Assembly: GCA_030425785.1 (NCBI GenBank)
Contig: JAUHYJ010000075.1
Coordinates: 1 to 10,268, forward strand
DNA: 10,268 nucleotides
Direction: 5' to 3'
From: Acidimicrobiia bacterium
GTDB lineage: Bacteria; Actinomycetota; Acidimicrobiia; Acidimicrobiales; Ilumatobacteraceae
The notes beneath the pieces are model-generated. The model was not told the DNA's origin, did no database searches, and saw nothing but the letters and a program-made list of their open reading frames with translations. The position numbers were made by a program, and so were the translations under genes. Within the stretch, counting starts at the first letter, position 1. Each line of letters begins with the position of its first letter. This document shows positions 1-7,519 of this stretch, piece by piece.

Positions 1-1
1 C

Positions 2-1564
2 GCGGCGCTCGAGCGCCGATTCCAGCCGGTCAAGGTCGACGAGCCGACCCTCGCCCACACGATCGAGATCCTGAAGGGCATCCGCGACCAGTACGAGTCG
101 CACCACCGGGTCACGATCACCGACCAGGCGCTCGTCGCGGCCGCCAACCTGGCCGACCGCTACATCTCCGACCGCCACCTCCCCGACAAGGCGATCGACC
201 TCATCGACGAGGCCGGGTCGCGGCTGCGCATCAAGCGCATGCAGACCCCGCCCGACCTCCGTGAGATCGAGCGCAAGCTCGAAGAGGTCCAGGAAGCGAA
301 GAAGCGCGCCGTCGAAGAGCAGCAGTTCGAAGAGGCCGGTCGCCTCCGCGACCAGGAGAAGTCGCTCCTCGAGGAGAAGGCCGAGAAGGAACAAGAGGTC
401 CGCGCCGAGGGCGTCGACCTCTTCGACGAGGTCGACGAGGAAGCCGTCGCCGAGGTCCTGTCGATCTGGACGGGCATCCCGGTGTACAAGCTCACCGAGG
501 AGGAGACCCAGAAGCTCCTCAACATGGAAGACGAGCTCCACAAGCGGATCATCGGCCAGGAGGACGCGGTCGCCGCCGTGTCGCAGTCGATCCGCCGCAC
601 CCGCGCCGGCCTGAAGGACCCGCGGCGCCCCAGCGGCTCGTTCATCTTCCTCGGGCCCACCGGTGTCGGCAAGACCGAGCTCGCCAAGACGCTCGCCGAG
701 TTCCTGTTCGGCGACGACTCGGCGTTGATCACGCTCGACATGTCCGAGTACATGGAGAAGCACACGGTCAGCCGCCTCGTCGGTTCGCCCCCGGGCTACG
801 TCGGCTACGAAGAGGGCGGCCAGCTGACCGAGGCCGTCCGGCGCAAGCCGTTCTCGGTGGTGCTGTTCGACGAGATCGAAAAGGCCCACGCCGACGTGTT
901 CAACACCCTGCTGCAGATCCTCGAAGAGGGCCGCCTCACCGACAGCCAGGGGCGGTCGGTCGACTTCCGCAACACGGTGCTGATCATGACGTCGAACCTC
1001 GGCACCGCCGATCTGCGCAAGGCCAACGTCGGCTTCACGACCGGCGACTCGGCGATGAGCTACGAGCGGATGAAGGAAAAGGTCAACGATGCGCTCAAGC
1101 AGCACTTCCGGCCCGAGTTCCTGAACCGCATCGACGAGACGATCGTGTTCCACGAGCACTCGCTCGAGAACGTGATCCAGATGGTCGACCTCATGCTGAA
1201 GCGTCTGGTCGGTCAGCTCGAGGGTCAGGGTCTCGGCATCGAGGTCACCCAGGCTGCGAAGGAAGAGCTGGCGAAGACCGGCTACGACCCGCAGCTCGGC
1301 GCCCGTCCGCTGCGGCGTGCGATCCAGCGTCAGATCGAGGACATCCTGTCGGAGAAGATCCTCTACAAGACGTTCTCGGCCGGCGAGATCATCGTCGTCG
1401 ACGTCGAGCCCGACCCCGAGCGCGAGGGCAAGAACCGCTTCACGTTCACCGCGGTCGAGGGCTTCGTCCCGCCGGCGTCGGTCGAGCTCGCCACCACGGC
1501 GACGAACGACCTCGGTGCGACCTCCGGTGACGACGGCGCCGGCGACGCCCCGCCCGACGCCTGA
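2..1564 (+). CDS. clpC: ATP-dependent Clp protease ATP-binding subunit ClpC, C-terminal part (5' end outside window)
   Basis: This is the C-terminal 520 residues of a Clp/Hsp100 AAA+ unfoldase, which feeds substrates to the ClpP peptidase in the cytoplasm. The open frame runs in from the left edge, so the N-domain and most of the first ATPase domain (D1) are missing. The visible part starts at the end of D1 (ERRFQPV, carrying the D1 arginine fingers). It continues through a charged middle domain with a UVR-type helix pair (about residues 100-123 of the fragment) and a complete D2. In D2 the Walker A GPTGVGKT is at 218-225, Walker B LFDE ends at 290-291, sensor-1 Asn is at 332, the Arg finger in FLNRIDE is at 376, and the sensor-2 motif GARPLRR starts at 433. 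The UVR motif and single middle-domain hairpin favour ClpC over ClpB or ClpA. The tail is Ala/Asp-rich and not conserved. A strong palindrome follows the stop. The family call is near certain. Confidence 0.97.
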   Translation, partial: AALERRFQPVKVDEPTLAHTIEILKGIRDQYESHHRVTITDQALVAAANLADRYISDRHLPDKAIDLIDEAGSRLRIKRMQTPPDLREIERKLEEVQEAKKRAVEEQQFEEAGRLRDQEKSLLEEKAEKEQEVRAEGVDLFDEVDEEAVAEVLSIWTGIPVYKLTEEETQKLLNMEDELHKRIIGQEDAVAAVSQSIRRTRAGLKDPRRPSGSFIFLGPTGVGKTELAKTLAEFLFGDDSALITLDMSEYMEKHTVSRLVGSPPGYVGYEEGGQLTEAVRRKPFSVVLFDEIEKAHADVFNTLLQILEEGRLTDSQGRSVDFRNTVLIMTSNLGTADLRKANVGFTTGDSAMSYERMKEKVNDALKQHFRPEFLNRIDETIVFHEHSLENVIQMVDLMLKRLVGQLEGQGLGIEVTQAAKEELAKTGYDPQLGARPLRRAIQRQIEDILSEKILYKTFSAGEIIVVDVEPDPEREGKNRFTFTAVEGFVPPASVELATTATNDLGATSGDDGAGDAPPDA

Positions 1565-1580
1565 CACGTTCCACCGACGA

Positions 1581-1618
1581 CGACGACGGCCTGCGCCACG
1601 TGGCGCAGGCCGTCGTCG
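1581..1618 (+). terminator. 38-nt perfect palindrome downstream of clpC, probable terminator
   Basis: Bases 1581-1618 form a perfect inverted repeat centred on CCACGTGG. As RNA this gives a 17-bp GC-rich stem with an ACGT tetraloop, starting 17 nt after the clpC stop. No T-run follows, so it is not a textbook intrinsic terminator. U-less hairpins at gene ends are common in high-GC actinobacteria. A protein-binding site for the next gene is a less likely alternative. Confidence 0.7.
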
Positions 1619-1669
1619 CGTCCCGAGAAATGCGAGGAAGTCGGCGGCACCTGGTGCCGATGAGCAGAC

Positions 1670-4297
1670 ATGCAGAGCACGGCCGTCCAGGGGCCGCCGC
1701 TGAACCGACCACGCACACCACTGGTGCAGCATCTCTGGCTCGTCGCCCTCGGCGTCGGCCTCGGTTCGAGCGCGCTCACGAACTTCTGGCTCCCCGACGA
1801 TCACGCCGCACTCGACGCGCTGTACCTGGGCACGATGGCGCTCGCCTGCGGGGGCATGATCATCGGGACGACCCTGTGGCGAGCGGCGGATGCGGTGACG
1901 GTGGCGTGGCGCATCATGTGCGCGGGAATGCTGCTCTACCTGCTCGGCGAGGCCACCTGGATCTGGTACGCCCGGCGCGGACTCGAGCCGTTCCCGTCGG
2001 TGGCGGACGCGATGTACATCGCCGGCATCGCCACGATGATCGCTGCAGCGTTCCTGCTCGCGCGAACGCGTCGCGACCAGACCGACGACATGGTCGTCCT
2101 CGACACGGCGATCATCGCGATCGCCGTCGGCGCCGTCCTGTGGACCGTCACGATCCTGCCCTACGCAGACGATCCCCGGGCGTCCGTGCTCGATCGTCTC
2201 ATCGCCGGTGCGTACCCGTTGCTCGACGTGTTCCTGGTCGCCATCATCGCGCGCATCATGCTCGCGGGCGGCCGACTGCCGGTCGGCTTCGTGCTGCCGG
2301 TCGTCGGGCTCGGCATCTGGTCGATCACCGACATCGTCTACTACCAGCAGGTCATCCACGGGAGCTACTCCGAGTGGTCGTGGGTCGACTTCGGGTACAT
2401 GGTCGGGTACGTCGTGGCAGCAGCCGGCGCGCTTCATCCGGCGTCGGTCGAGGTGGACAACGTGCGCGCTCGTCCCCCGCAGATCGATCGCCTCCGCCTC
2501 GTCGTGCTCGCCGTGTTCGCGGCGATCCCGCTGATCGCGATCGACGCCGGCGAGCTGCTCGGGATCGACACCAACACCGGCGTCCTCGCGCTCGCGAGCT
2601 CACTGCTCGTCGTGCTCGTGCTCGCGCGGACCTGGAAGCTGGTCCGCTTGAACGGTCGGCTCGGCGAGATGCGCAGCGACGCCCGGTTCACGAGCATGAT
2701 CCGCAACAGCTCCGATGCCGTCGTCGTGGTCGACGACGACCACCGCATCACGTATGCGTGCCCTGCGCTCGAACGCAAGTGGGGGTGGTGCATCGCCGAC
2801 CTCGTCGCCCAGCCGATCCAGACCGTGTTCGGGCACCAGGACCCGGGGCAGCTCGACCGCTGGCTCGGCGCCGTCGAGCGAGGCGACGCCGTCGTCCCGA
2901 TCGAGATCGCCCTGATCGCCGCAGACGGTTCGACCACGTCGGTGTCGGTGGTGGCGAGCGACCTGCGCGACGACCCCGACATCTCGGGCATCGTCCTCAC
3001 GGGCCGGGACATCAGCCATCGTGTCGAGCTCGAGAACCAGCTGCGCCACGATGCCGCCCACGACGCGCTCACCGGACTGCTGAATCGGGGAGGATTCTCC
3101 CGTCGGCTCGACGAGACCCTCCAGCATCGCACCGGTGCCGGGTCGACCTTGCTGTTCTTGGACGTCGACGACTTCAAGGAGATCAACGACCAGTTCGGCC
3201 ACGCCGTCGGCGATCGCGTGCTCGTCGAGCTCGGCGCACGTCTTGCGGTCGAGATGCGCGAGGACGACATCGTCGCGAGGCTCGGCGGCGACGAGTTCGC
3301 CGTCGTCGTCGACCGGCAGGACACGGAGCGCCTGGCCGAGCGGATCCGGGCGTTGGCGGCATCGATCGACATCGAGGTGCTGGCACGACCCGTGACGGTC
3401 AGCATCGGGTGGTACGAGCTCGAGCCGGGCACCGCGGCGACCGAAGCGCTCCGCCGCGCCGACCTCGCGATGTACGAGGCGAAGCGGACGGGCAAGGGCC
3501 GGCTGACCCGCTACGACATGGAGCTCGGGCATCGCGCCCAGCACCGGCTCGCGGTGCGGAACGGTCTCCGATGCGCGCTGGAGCGCGACGAGCTACGCCT
3601 CGTCTACCAGGACATCGTTCGGGTCTCCGACGGCGTACGCGTCGGTCGGGAGGCGCTGCTGCGATGGCAGTCGGCCGAGCTCGGACCGATCTCTCCCGCC
3701 GCCTTCGTTCCGACCGCCGAGGAGATGGGGCTGATCGACGCGATCGGTACGTGGGCGCTCCACGGGGCGTGCGTGGATGCCGTCGACGAGCTGCGCGGGA
3801 CCGGCTCGACACCGGTCGTCAGCGTCAACGTGTCGCCGCTGCAACTCGACCACGGCTTCGATCGAGTCGTCGATGCCGTCCTCCGCGAGACGGGCCTCGA
3901 ACCGGACCGGCTGCAGCTCGAGCTCACCGAGTCGGTGATGACCCACTCGAATGCCGCCGACGTCCTCGGTCGGATCAGGGGGCGCGGGGTCCGGCTCGCC
4001 ATCGACGACTTCGGGAGCGGGTACTCGTCGCTCGGTTACCTGCGGCGGTTCCACGTCGACACGATCAAGATCGACCGGGCGCTCGTCACGGGTTGCGACG
4101 ACGACCCCCGGCTGCTCGCCGGCGTGGTTCGCCTCATCAACTCGATGGGCGCGACCGCGTTGGCGGAGGGCGTGGAGACCGAGGCCGAGTGTGCCACCGT
4201 CTCCGAGCTCGGCATCCCGCTGGCGCAGGGGTTCTTCTGGCACCGCCCGGCGCCGCTCGGTCGCGACGTTCGAGTCACCGCCGACGAGGTGACGTAA
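1670..4297 (+). CDS. Membrane-bound PAS-GGDEF-EAL cyclic-di-GMP turnover protein
   Basis: An 875-aa bifunctional-type c-di-GMP enzyme. Residues 20-320 hold about 8-10 hydrophobic segments of an integral-membrane sensor. Residues 334-455 look like a PAS domain, ending in the usual GRDISHR-type linker. The GGDEF domain spans about 462-620: the LFLDVDDFKEIND metal/guanine segment, an RxxD inhibitory site at R530-D533, and an intact GGDEF at 539-543. The EAL domain spans about 635-865 and keeps its expected catalytic set: EAL at 661-663, N720, E751 in ELTES, D779-D780 in DDFGSGYSS, K800, E833 and Q853. Both diguanylate cyclase and phosphodiesterase activities are therefore possible; the net direction cannot be read from sequence. 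The start is the first ATG in frame, with no convincing Shine-Dalgarno. A start slightly downstream is possible, since the first hydrophobic segment only begins near residue 20. It stands alone between clpC and a lipoprotein gene. Its signal is unknown. Confidence 0.93.
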   Translation: MQSTAVQGPPLNRPRTPLVQHLWLVALGVGLGSSALTNFWLPDDHAALDALYLGTMALACGGMIIGTTLWRAADAVTVAWRIMCAGMLLYLLGEATWIWYARRGLEPFPSVADAMYIAGIATMIAAAFLLARTRRDQTDDMVVLDTAIIAIAVGAVLWTVTILPYADDPRASVLDRLIAGAYPLLDVFLVAIIARIMLAGGRLPVGFVLPVVGLGIWSITDIVYYQQVIHGSYSEWSWVDFGYMVGYVVAAAGALHPASVEVDNVRARPPQIDRLRLVVLAVFAAIPLIAIDAGELLGIDTNTGVLALASSLLVVLVLARTWKLVRLNGRLGEMRSDARFTSMIRNSSDAVVVVDDDHRITYACPALERKWGWCIADLVAQPIQTVFGHQDPGQLDRWLGAVERGDAVVPIEIALIAADGSTTSVSVVASDLRDDPDISGIVLTGRDISHRVELENQLRHDAAHDALTGLLNRGGFSRRLDETLQHRTGAGSTLLFLDVDDFKEINDQFGHAVGDRVLVELGARLAVEMREDDIVARLGGDEFAVVVDRQDTERLAERIRALAASIDIEVLARPVTVSIGWYELEPGTAATEALRRADLAMYEAKRTGKGRLTRYDMELGHRAQHRLAVRNGLRCALERDELRLVYQDIVRVSDGVRVGREALLRWQSAELGPISPAAFVPTAEEMGLIDAIGTWALHGACVDAVDELRGTGSTPVVSVNVSPLQLDHGFDRVVDAVLRETGLEPDRLQLELTESVMTHSNAADVLGRIRGRGVRLAIDDFGSGYSSLGYLRRFHVDTIKIDRALVTGCDDDPRLLAGVVRLINSMGATALAEGVETEAECATVSELGIPLAQGFFWHRPAPLGRDVRVTADEVT

Positions 4298-4367
4298 CCA
4301 GCTGTTCCGATTTTCCGGCGGATTGGCACCCACCCACACGACGGTGCTGCGATGATGCGTGATCGTG

Positions 4368-5180
4368 ATGCGCCGCCTCGCCCTCGCCGTCGTGTGCCTG
4401 CTCGCACTCAGCGCGTGCCGGCTCGACGTCGTCGTCGAGGTCGAGATCGAGCCGGACGGCACGGGCCTCGTGACGGTCGAGGCGACGGCCGACGCCGAGC
4501 TCGTCGAGCGCGTACCCGACCTGGCCGACGACCTGCGGCTCGAGGACGCCGTTGCGAACGGGTGGACCGTCGACGGGCCGACCCCGACCGACGACGGCGG
4601 ATTGACCATCGTGTTGACCCACCCCGTCTCGTCCGCCGAGGAGCTCGCGAACGTGCTCAACAGCATCGGCCCACCACTCACCCGGATGGTCGTGGCTCGC
4701 ACGTCCGACGCTGCGACCGAGCAGACGACGAACGCGATCAACGGGGTGCTCACCCTGTCGGACGGCTTCGAGACGTTCGCCGACGCCGACCTGATCCAGG
4801 CGGTGGGCGGCCTCCCGTTCGGCGAGGAGATCGCCGCCAGCGGCCTGACGCCGTCGGAGGCGATCGGCTTCACCTATCGGGTCGACCTGCCCGGCGAGCT
4901 CGTGTCGGCCGAGACCGGCACCGAGGTCGACGGTGGCGTCATCGAGTGGGTCGCGCCCCTCGACGGGTCCGAGACCAGCCTCTACGTCGAGACGGTGCAG
5001 CGACCTGCGAGCGAGGGCGCCGGCTGGGCCCGGCCACTGGCCACGGTCGCGCTGATCGCACTCGTGCTCTGGGTGGTCGCCGCCGCGGCGTTCATCGCCT
5101 TCGTCGCCGTGGCGCGCAAGCGCAAGCAGCAGCGGCGGATGCAACGCCTCAAGCGGCTCGAACGCGACCAGGTCACCTGA
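4368..5180 (+). CDS. LppM-like lipoprotein with C-terminal transmembrane anchor
   Basis: A 270-aa predicted lipoprotein. The N-terminus is a basic MRR followed by a hydrophobic stretch and a lipobox LSAC with the lipidated cysteine at residue 17. The extracytoplasmic domain (18-218) is rich in Asp/Glu/Val/Thr and begins with an alternating-valine beta strand and a DGTG turn, as in the mycobacterial LppM family (DUF3153-like). Residues about 224-249 form one strong membrane helix, followed by a very basic cytoplasmic tail of about 20 residues. The protein would thus be fixed to the membrane at both ends, as in LppM. LppM of Mycobacterium tuberculosis has been linked to envelope lipids and phagosome behaviour; its biochemical role is unclear, and no such role is implied here. 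GTG codons at 4359 and 4365 are in-frame alternative starts. The ATG at 4368 is preferred because it gives a compact signal peptide. No clear Shine-Dalgarno is seen. Confidence 0.8.
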   Translation: MRRLALAVVCLLALSACRLDVVVEVEIEPDGTGLVTVEATADAELVERVPDLADDLRLEDAVANGWTVDGPTPTDDGGLTIVLTHPVSSAEELANVLNSIGPPLTRMVVARTSDAATEQTTNAINGVLTLSDGFETFADADLIQAVGGLPFGEEIAASGLTPSEAIGFTYRVDLPGELVSAETGTEVDGGVIEWVAPLDGSETSLYVETVQRPASEGAGWARPLATVALIALVLWVVAAAAFIAFVAVARKRKQQRRMQRLKRLERDQVT

Positions 5181-5181
5181 C

Positions 5182-5204
5182 CGCCCGCCGATCGCGTCCG
5201 GGCG
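5182..5204 (+). terminator. Weak hairpin after the lipoprotein gene
   Basis: CGCCCG at 5182-5187 pairs with CGGGCG at 5199-5204 across an 11-nt loop, starting two bases after the lipoprotein stop. The stem is only 6 bp and no T-run follows, so terminator function is a guess from position. Confidence 0.3.
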
Positions 5205-5221
5205 ATAACGCTGCAATCGGC

Positions 5222-5235
5222 TACACTCGCTCCCG
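5222..5235 (+). promoter_or_regulatory. Promoter-like -10 box TACACT, 7 nt before a GTG
   Basis: TACACT (5222-5227) fits the TANNNT -10 pattern and is followed after 7 nt by GTG at 5235, the spacing expected for a leaderless transcript. No good -35 hexamer is seen. A transcript from here would either begin translation at the 50-codon frame 5235-5387 or serve as a leader for the gene at 5387. A small stem (TCGGCCC at 5243-5249 with GGGCCGA at 5257-5263) lies just downstream. Confidence 0.4.
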
Positions 5236-5367
5236 TGATCGTTCGGCCCGCGGGATGGGCCGACATGTTCGCGGGGGCGGCGTCCCAAGGTTTCCCGCAT
5301 CTCGGTCGATGCCGCCTCCGCACATCTCCGCTGCAGCAACTCGCGGCGAGCGGTCGCGGCGGCGGGT

Positions 5368-5384
5368 TGCTAGGTTCGCCACCG
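5368..5384 (+). promoter_or_regulatory. Extended -10 promoter TGC-TAGGTT for the DksA/TraR-like gene and ABC1 kinase unit
   Basis: TG at 5368-5369, one spacer base and TAGGTT at 5371-5376 make an extended -10 element. The start GTG (5384) follows after 7 nt and the ATG (5387) after 10 nt, so a leaderless or near-leaderless mRNA is expected. There is no Shine-Dalgarno ahead of either start, which agrees with this. No clear -35 is visible. Confidence 0.5.
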
Positions 5385-5386
5385 TG

Positions 5387-5653
5387 ATGTCCGACGACCT
5401 GCCGCCGGCCGAGCCGGACGCCCCGCCGACCGATCGCGAGAACGTTGATCGAGCCGACGCCGCGGCGGACGATCGCGAGACCGACGACCTCGTCGATCTC
5501 GACCGGATCGCCGCCGATCTCGACGGCGTCGAGGCGGCACTGCAACGGCTCGATTCGGGCACCTACTGGACCGACGAGGTCACCGGTCAACCGATCGCCG
5601 ACTCGGTGCTCGACACCGACCCCGTCGCCCGACGCAACCCCGATCCGGCCTGA
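5387..5653 (+). CDS. Small acidic DksA/TraR-like protein lacking the zinc-finger cysteines
   Basis: An 88-aa acidic protein. Residues 1-35 are a disordered-looking, Asp/Glu/Pro-rich leader. Residues 37-56 form a short amphipathic helix. Residues 57-84 read like the C-terminal zinc-finger segment of DksA/TraR proteins (canonical pattern: S/A-G-T-Y-G-x-C-x-x-C-G-x-P-I...L...P-x-A-R-x-C). Here the same frame is kept (SGTY, TGQPI, then a Leu and DPVAR), but the first two cysteines correspond to D63 and T66 and the third to N84. There is no cysteine in the whole protein, so zinc cannot be bound in the usual way. DksA/TraR proteins bind the secondary channel of RNA polymerase; whether this one does is unknown. 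The start could also be GTG at 5384, adding one residue; TAGGTT sits 7-10 nt upstream. The stop is one base before the ATG of the ABC1 kinase, so the two are almost certainly co-transcribed. The relationship rests on pattern only. Confidence 0.72.
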   Translation: MSDDLPPAEPDAPPTDRENVDRADAAADDRETDDLVDLDRIAADLDGVEAALQRLDSGTYWTDEVTGQPIADSVLDTDPVARRNPDPA

Positions 5654-5654
5654 C

Positions 5655-7112
5655 ATGGCGCGCCGAGCGATCCCGGTGGCGGCGATGGCGGCACTCGCCG
5701 CCGGCATCGGTGCCCTCGCAGCCGGGCGCAGCGACCGGCTCGCCGCGTCCCCGACAGCTCGGCGGATGACCCGAACGGCCCGCGTCTGGCGGCTGTCGGC
5801 GCGGAACTCGGCCCGGTTCGCCGTGTCGCGCGTGCGCGGGATCGGCAGCGCAGCCGAACGCCGAGCCGAGCTCGATCAGGAGTTCGCGATCCGCACGGCC
5901 GAGGACGTCGCGGCCGAGCTCGGCGAGATGAAGGGCGTCCTGATGAAGGCCGGTCAGATGATCAGCTTCATCTTCGAGTCGCTCCCCGACGATGCACAGA
6001 CTGCGCTCGCCAGCCTGCAGGCCGACGCTGCGCCGATGGCACCCAGCCTCGCCGCCGGCGTCGTGGCCGACGACCTCGGTGCGCCACCCGAGGACCTGTT
6101 CCTCGACTGGGCCGACCTCCCGGCGGCGGCGGCCAGCATCGGCCAGGTGCACCGTGCCGTCACCCACGACGGCCGCGATGTCGCGGTCAAGGTGCAGTAC
6201 CCCGGCGTCCACGAGGCGATCGAGCACGACCTCGATGCCGCCGAGACGATGTACGCCATGTTCTCGGCGATGATGCTGAAGGGGCTCGACGCGAAGGGGC
6301 TCGTCGACGAGCTGCGGGCGCGGATGCGCGACGAGCTCGACTACCGCCTCGAGGCGGCCAACCTCGACGAGTTCCAGCGCATGTACGCCGGTCACCCGTG
6401 GGTGCGGATCCCGGCCCTCGTGCGCGACCTGTCGAACGAACGCGTGCTGACGACCGAGTGGGTCGACGGACTCGCCTTCGACGAATTCCTCCGCACCGCC
6501 ACCGACGACACCAAGCAGCGCGCGGCCGAGGTGATGTGGCGGTTCGCGCAGCACGCGATCCACCGCCACGGTGTGTTCAACGGCGATCCTCATCCTGGCA
6601 ACTACCGGTTCCACCACGACGGCAGCGTGACGTTCCTCGACTTCGGCCTCGTGAAGCGATGGGCCCCCGGCGAATGGGAGTCGCTGCGGCCGACGCTCGA
6701 TGCGATCGTCGTCGATCGCGATCCCGAGCGGCTCGTCGCGGCGATGCGGTCGAGCGGGTTCCTCCGCGGCGGCGACGACCTCGACCCCCAGCTCGTGTTC
6801 GACTACGTGAGCAGCCCGTACGAGCCGTACCTCACCGACGAGTTCACCTTCAGCCGTCAGTGGATGACCGACACGCTCGGGCGCATCTTCGACGTGCGCG
6901 GGCCGCACGCGCCCGTGATCGAGGCCCTCAACGTGCCGGCCAGCTTCGTCATTCTCGACCGCGTGGTCTGGGGCATGAGCGCGATCCTCGGCAAGCTCGG
7001 CGCCTCCGGACCGTTCCGCGCGATGCTGCTCGAGTACGTCGCCGACGGCGAACCGGCCACCGACCTCGGCGCGGCCGAGGCGGCATGGCGTCAGGCGGCC
7101 AGCCGATCGTGA
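5655..7112 (+). CDS. ABC1/AarF/UbiB-family atypical protein kinase
   Basis: A 485-aa member of the ABC1 (ADCK/UbiB) atypical kinase family. These proteins bind nucleotide, often act as ATPases, and in many organisms are linked to isoprenoid quinone or lipid metabolism at membranes. Motifs in order: a hydrophobic N-terminus (about 5-23) that may be a membrane anchor; the family-specific KxGQ motif KAGQ at 98-101; the alanine-rich loop AAAASIGQ at 157-164, which replaces the glycine loop of normal kinases; the lysine in VAVKVQYPG at 179; the DELDYRLEA segment near 226-234; the catalytic loop GDPHPGN at 310-316 with D311; and the metal-binding DFG at 329-331. All core residues are present, so it should bind nucleotide. 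The start ATG lies one base after the upstream stop, with no separate Shine-Dalgarno, which suggests translational coupling. The 3' end overlaps the next gene by 4 nt. The substrate cannot be deduced; a ubiquinone role is doubtful because actinobacteria mostly use menaquinone. Confidence 0.93.
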   Translation: MARRAIPVAAMAALAAGIGALAAGRSDRLAASPTARRMTRTARVWRLSARNSARFAVSRVRGIGSAAERRAELDQEFAIRTAEDVAAELGEMKGVLMKAGQMISFIFESLPDDAQTALASLQADAAPMAPSLAAGVVADDLGAPPEDLFLDWADLPAAAASIGQVHRAVTHDGRDVAVKVQYPGVHEAIEHDLDAAETMYAMFSAMMLKGLDAKGLVDELRARMRDELDYRLEAANLDEFQRMYAGHPWVRIPALVRDLSNERVLTTEWVDGLAFDEFLRTATDDTKQRAAEVMWRFAQHAIHRHGVFNGDPHPGNYRFHHDGSVTFLDFGLVKRWAPGEWESLRPTLDAIVVDRDPERLVAAMRSSGFLRGGDDLDPQLVFDYVSSPYEPYLTDEFTFSRQWMTDTLGRIFDVRGPHAPVIEALNVPASFVILDRVVWGMSAILGKLGASGPFRAMLLEYVADGEPATDLGAAEAAWRQAASRS

Positions 7113-7519
7113 GCACCGTGCCGATCACGGCGCTGGTCGACCGCTGCACCGCGATGACGGCGAGGCACCGGCGCCTGTTCGAACTGCTCGGCGCCTGGGC
7201 GATGGACGACCCGGACGCGGCGCGCCAGCGTTGGTACGCCACGGCCGCACACCGCCACGCCTGGCATGCCGAGCTGTGGGACCGACGCCGCCCGACGATC
7301 CCGGTCGAGTCGTCGGCCGGGTCAGAGCCGGCCGAAGCGACCCCACCGGACGACGTCGACGAACGCCGACGCTGGTACACCGAGGTGTTGGCGGCGCTGA
7401 TCGCCGACACGGCGGCACTGGCCGACGGCGTCGACCCCGAGCTCGATCCCGGCACCCTGCGGGTGACCCGCCTCGTCGCCGCCGATCTCGATGAACTGGC
7501 GGCAACCGCGCCCAGCTGA
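7109..7519 (+). CDS. Uncharacterised helical protein, 136 aa, coupled to the ABC1 kinase gene
   Basis: I do not recognise a named family. The protein is predicted mostly helical: helix 1 about 7-32 (ALVDRC...LFELLGAW), helix 2 about 36-58 with a His/Trp-rich face (AAHRHAWHAELWDRR), a low-complexity acidic linker about 66-84, then two helices at about 85-106 and 115-132. The helix count and the HxxWHAELW pattern recall small ferritin-like four-helix bundles, but a full set of metal ligands is not evident. GTG at 7109 was chosen because it gives a GTGA overlap with the kinase stop; ATG at 7085 is an in-frame alternative that would add 8 residues and deepen the overlap. Codon use matches the neighbours, so it is very likely real. 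Its stop lies inside copy 1 of a 42-bp tandem repeat. Confidence 0.75.
   Translation: MSTVPITALVDRCTAMTARHRRLFELLGAWAMDDPDAARQRWYATAAHRHAWHAELWDRRRPTIPVESSAGSEPAEATPPDDVDERRRWYTEVLAALIADTAALADGVDPELDPGTLRVTRLVAADLDELAATAPS

Noticed and set aside
4323..4356. TTGGCA with a GATGAT box as promoter of the lipoprotein gene
   Set aside because: The spacing is 22 bp and the second box lacks the leading T, so it does not meet a sigma-70 pattern.
1600..4362. A 920-codon plus-strand open frame overlapping the whole c-di-GMP gene
   Set aside because: It is an alternative-frame shadow made possible by high GC. Its translation is Arg/Pro/Gly-rich low complexity, while the frame starting at 1670 carries all domain motifs.
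3593..4873. A 426-codon minus-strand open frame across the EAL domain and the lipoprotein gene
   Set aside because: It spans two plus-strand genes with strong evidence and has no family signature; its Ser/Thr/Arg-rich composition is typical of antisense frames.
5580..6908. A 442-codon minus-strand open frame over the ABC1 kinase
   Set aside because: It lies antisense to a gene with clear family motifs, has no recognisable domain, and is rich in Arg/Glu/His as expected from reverse reading of GC-rich codons.
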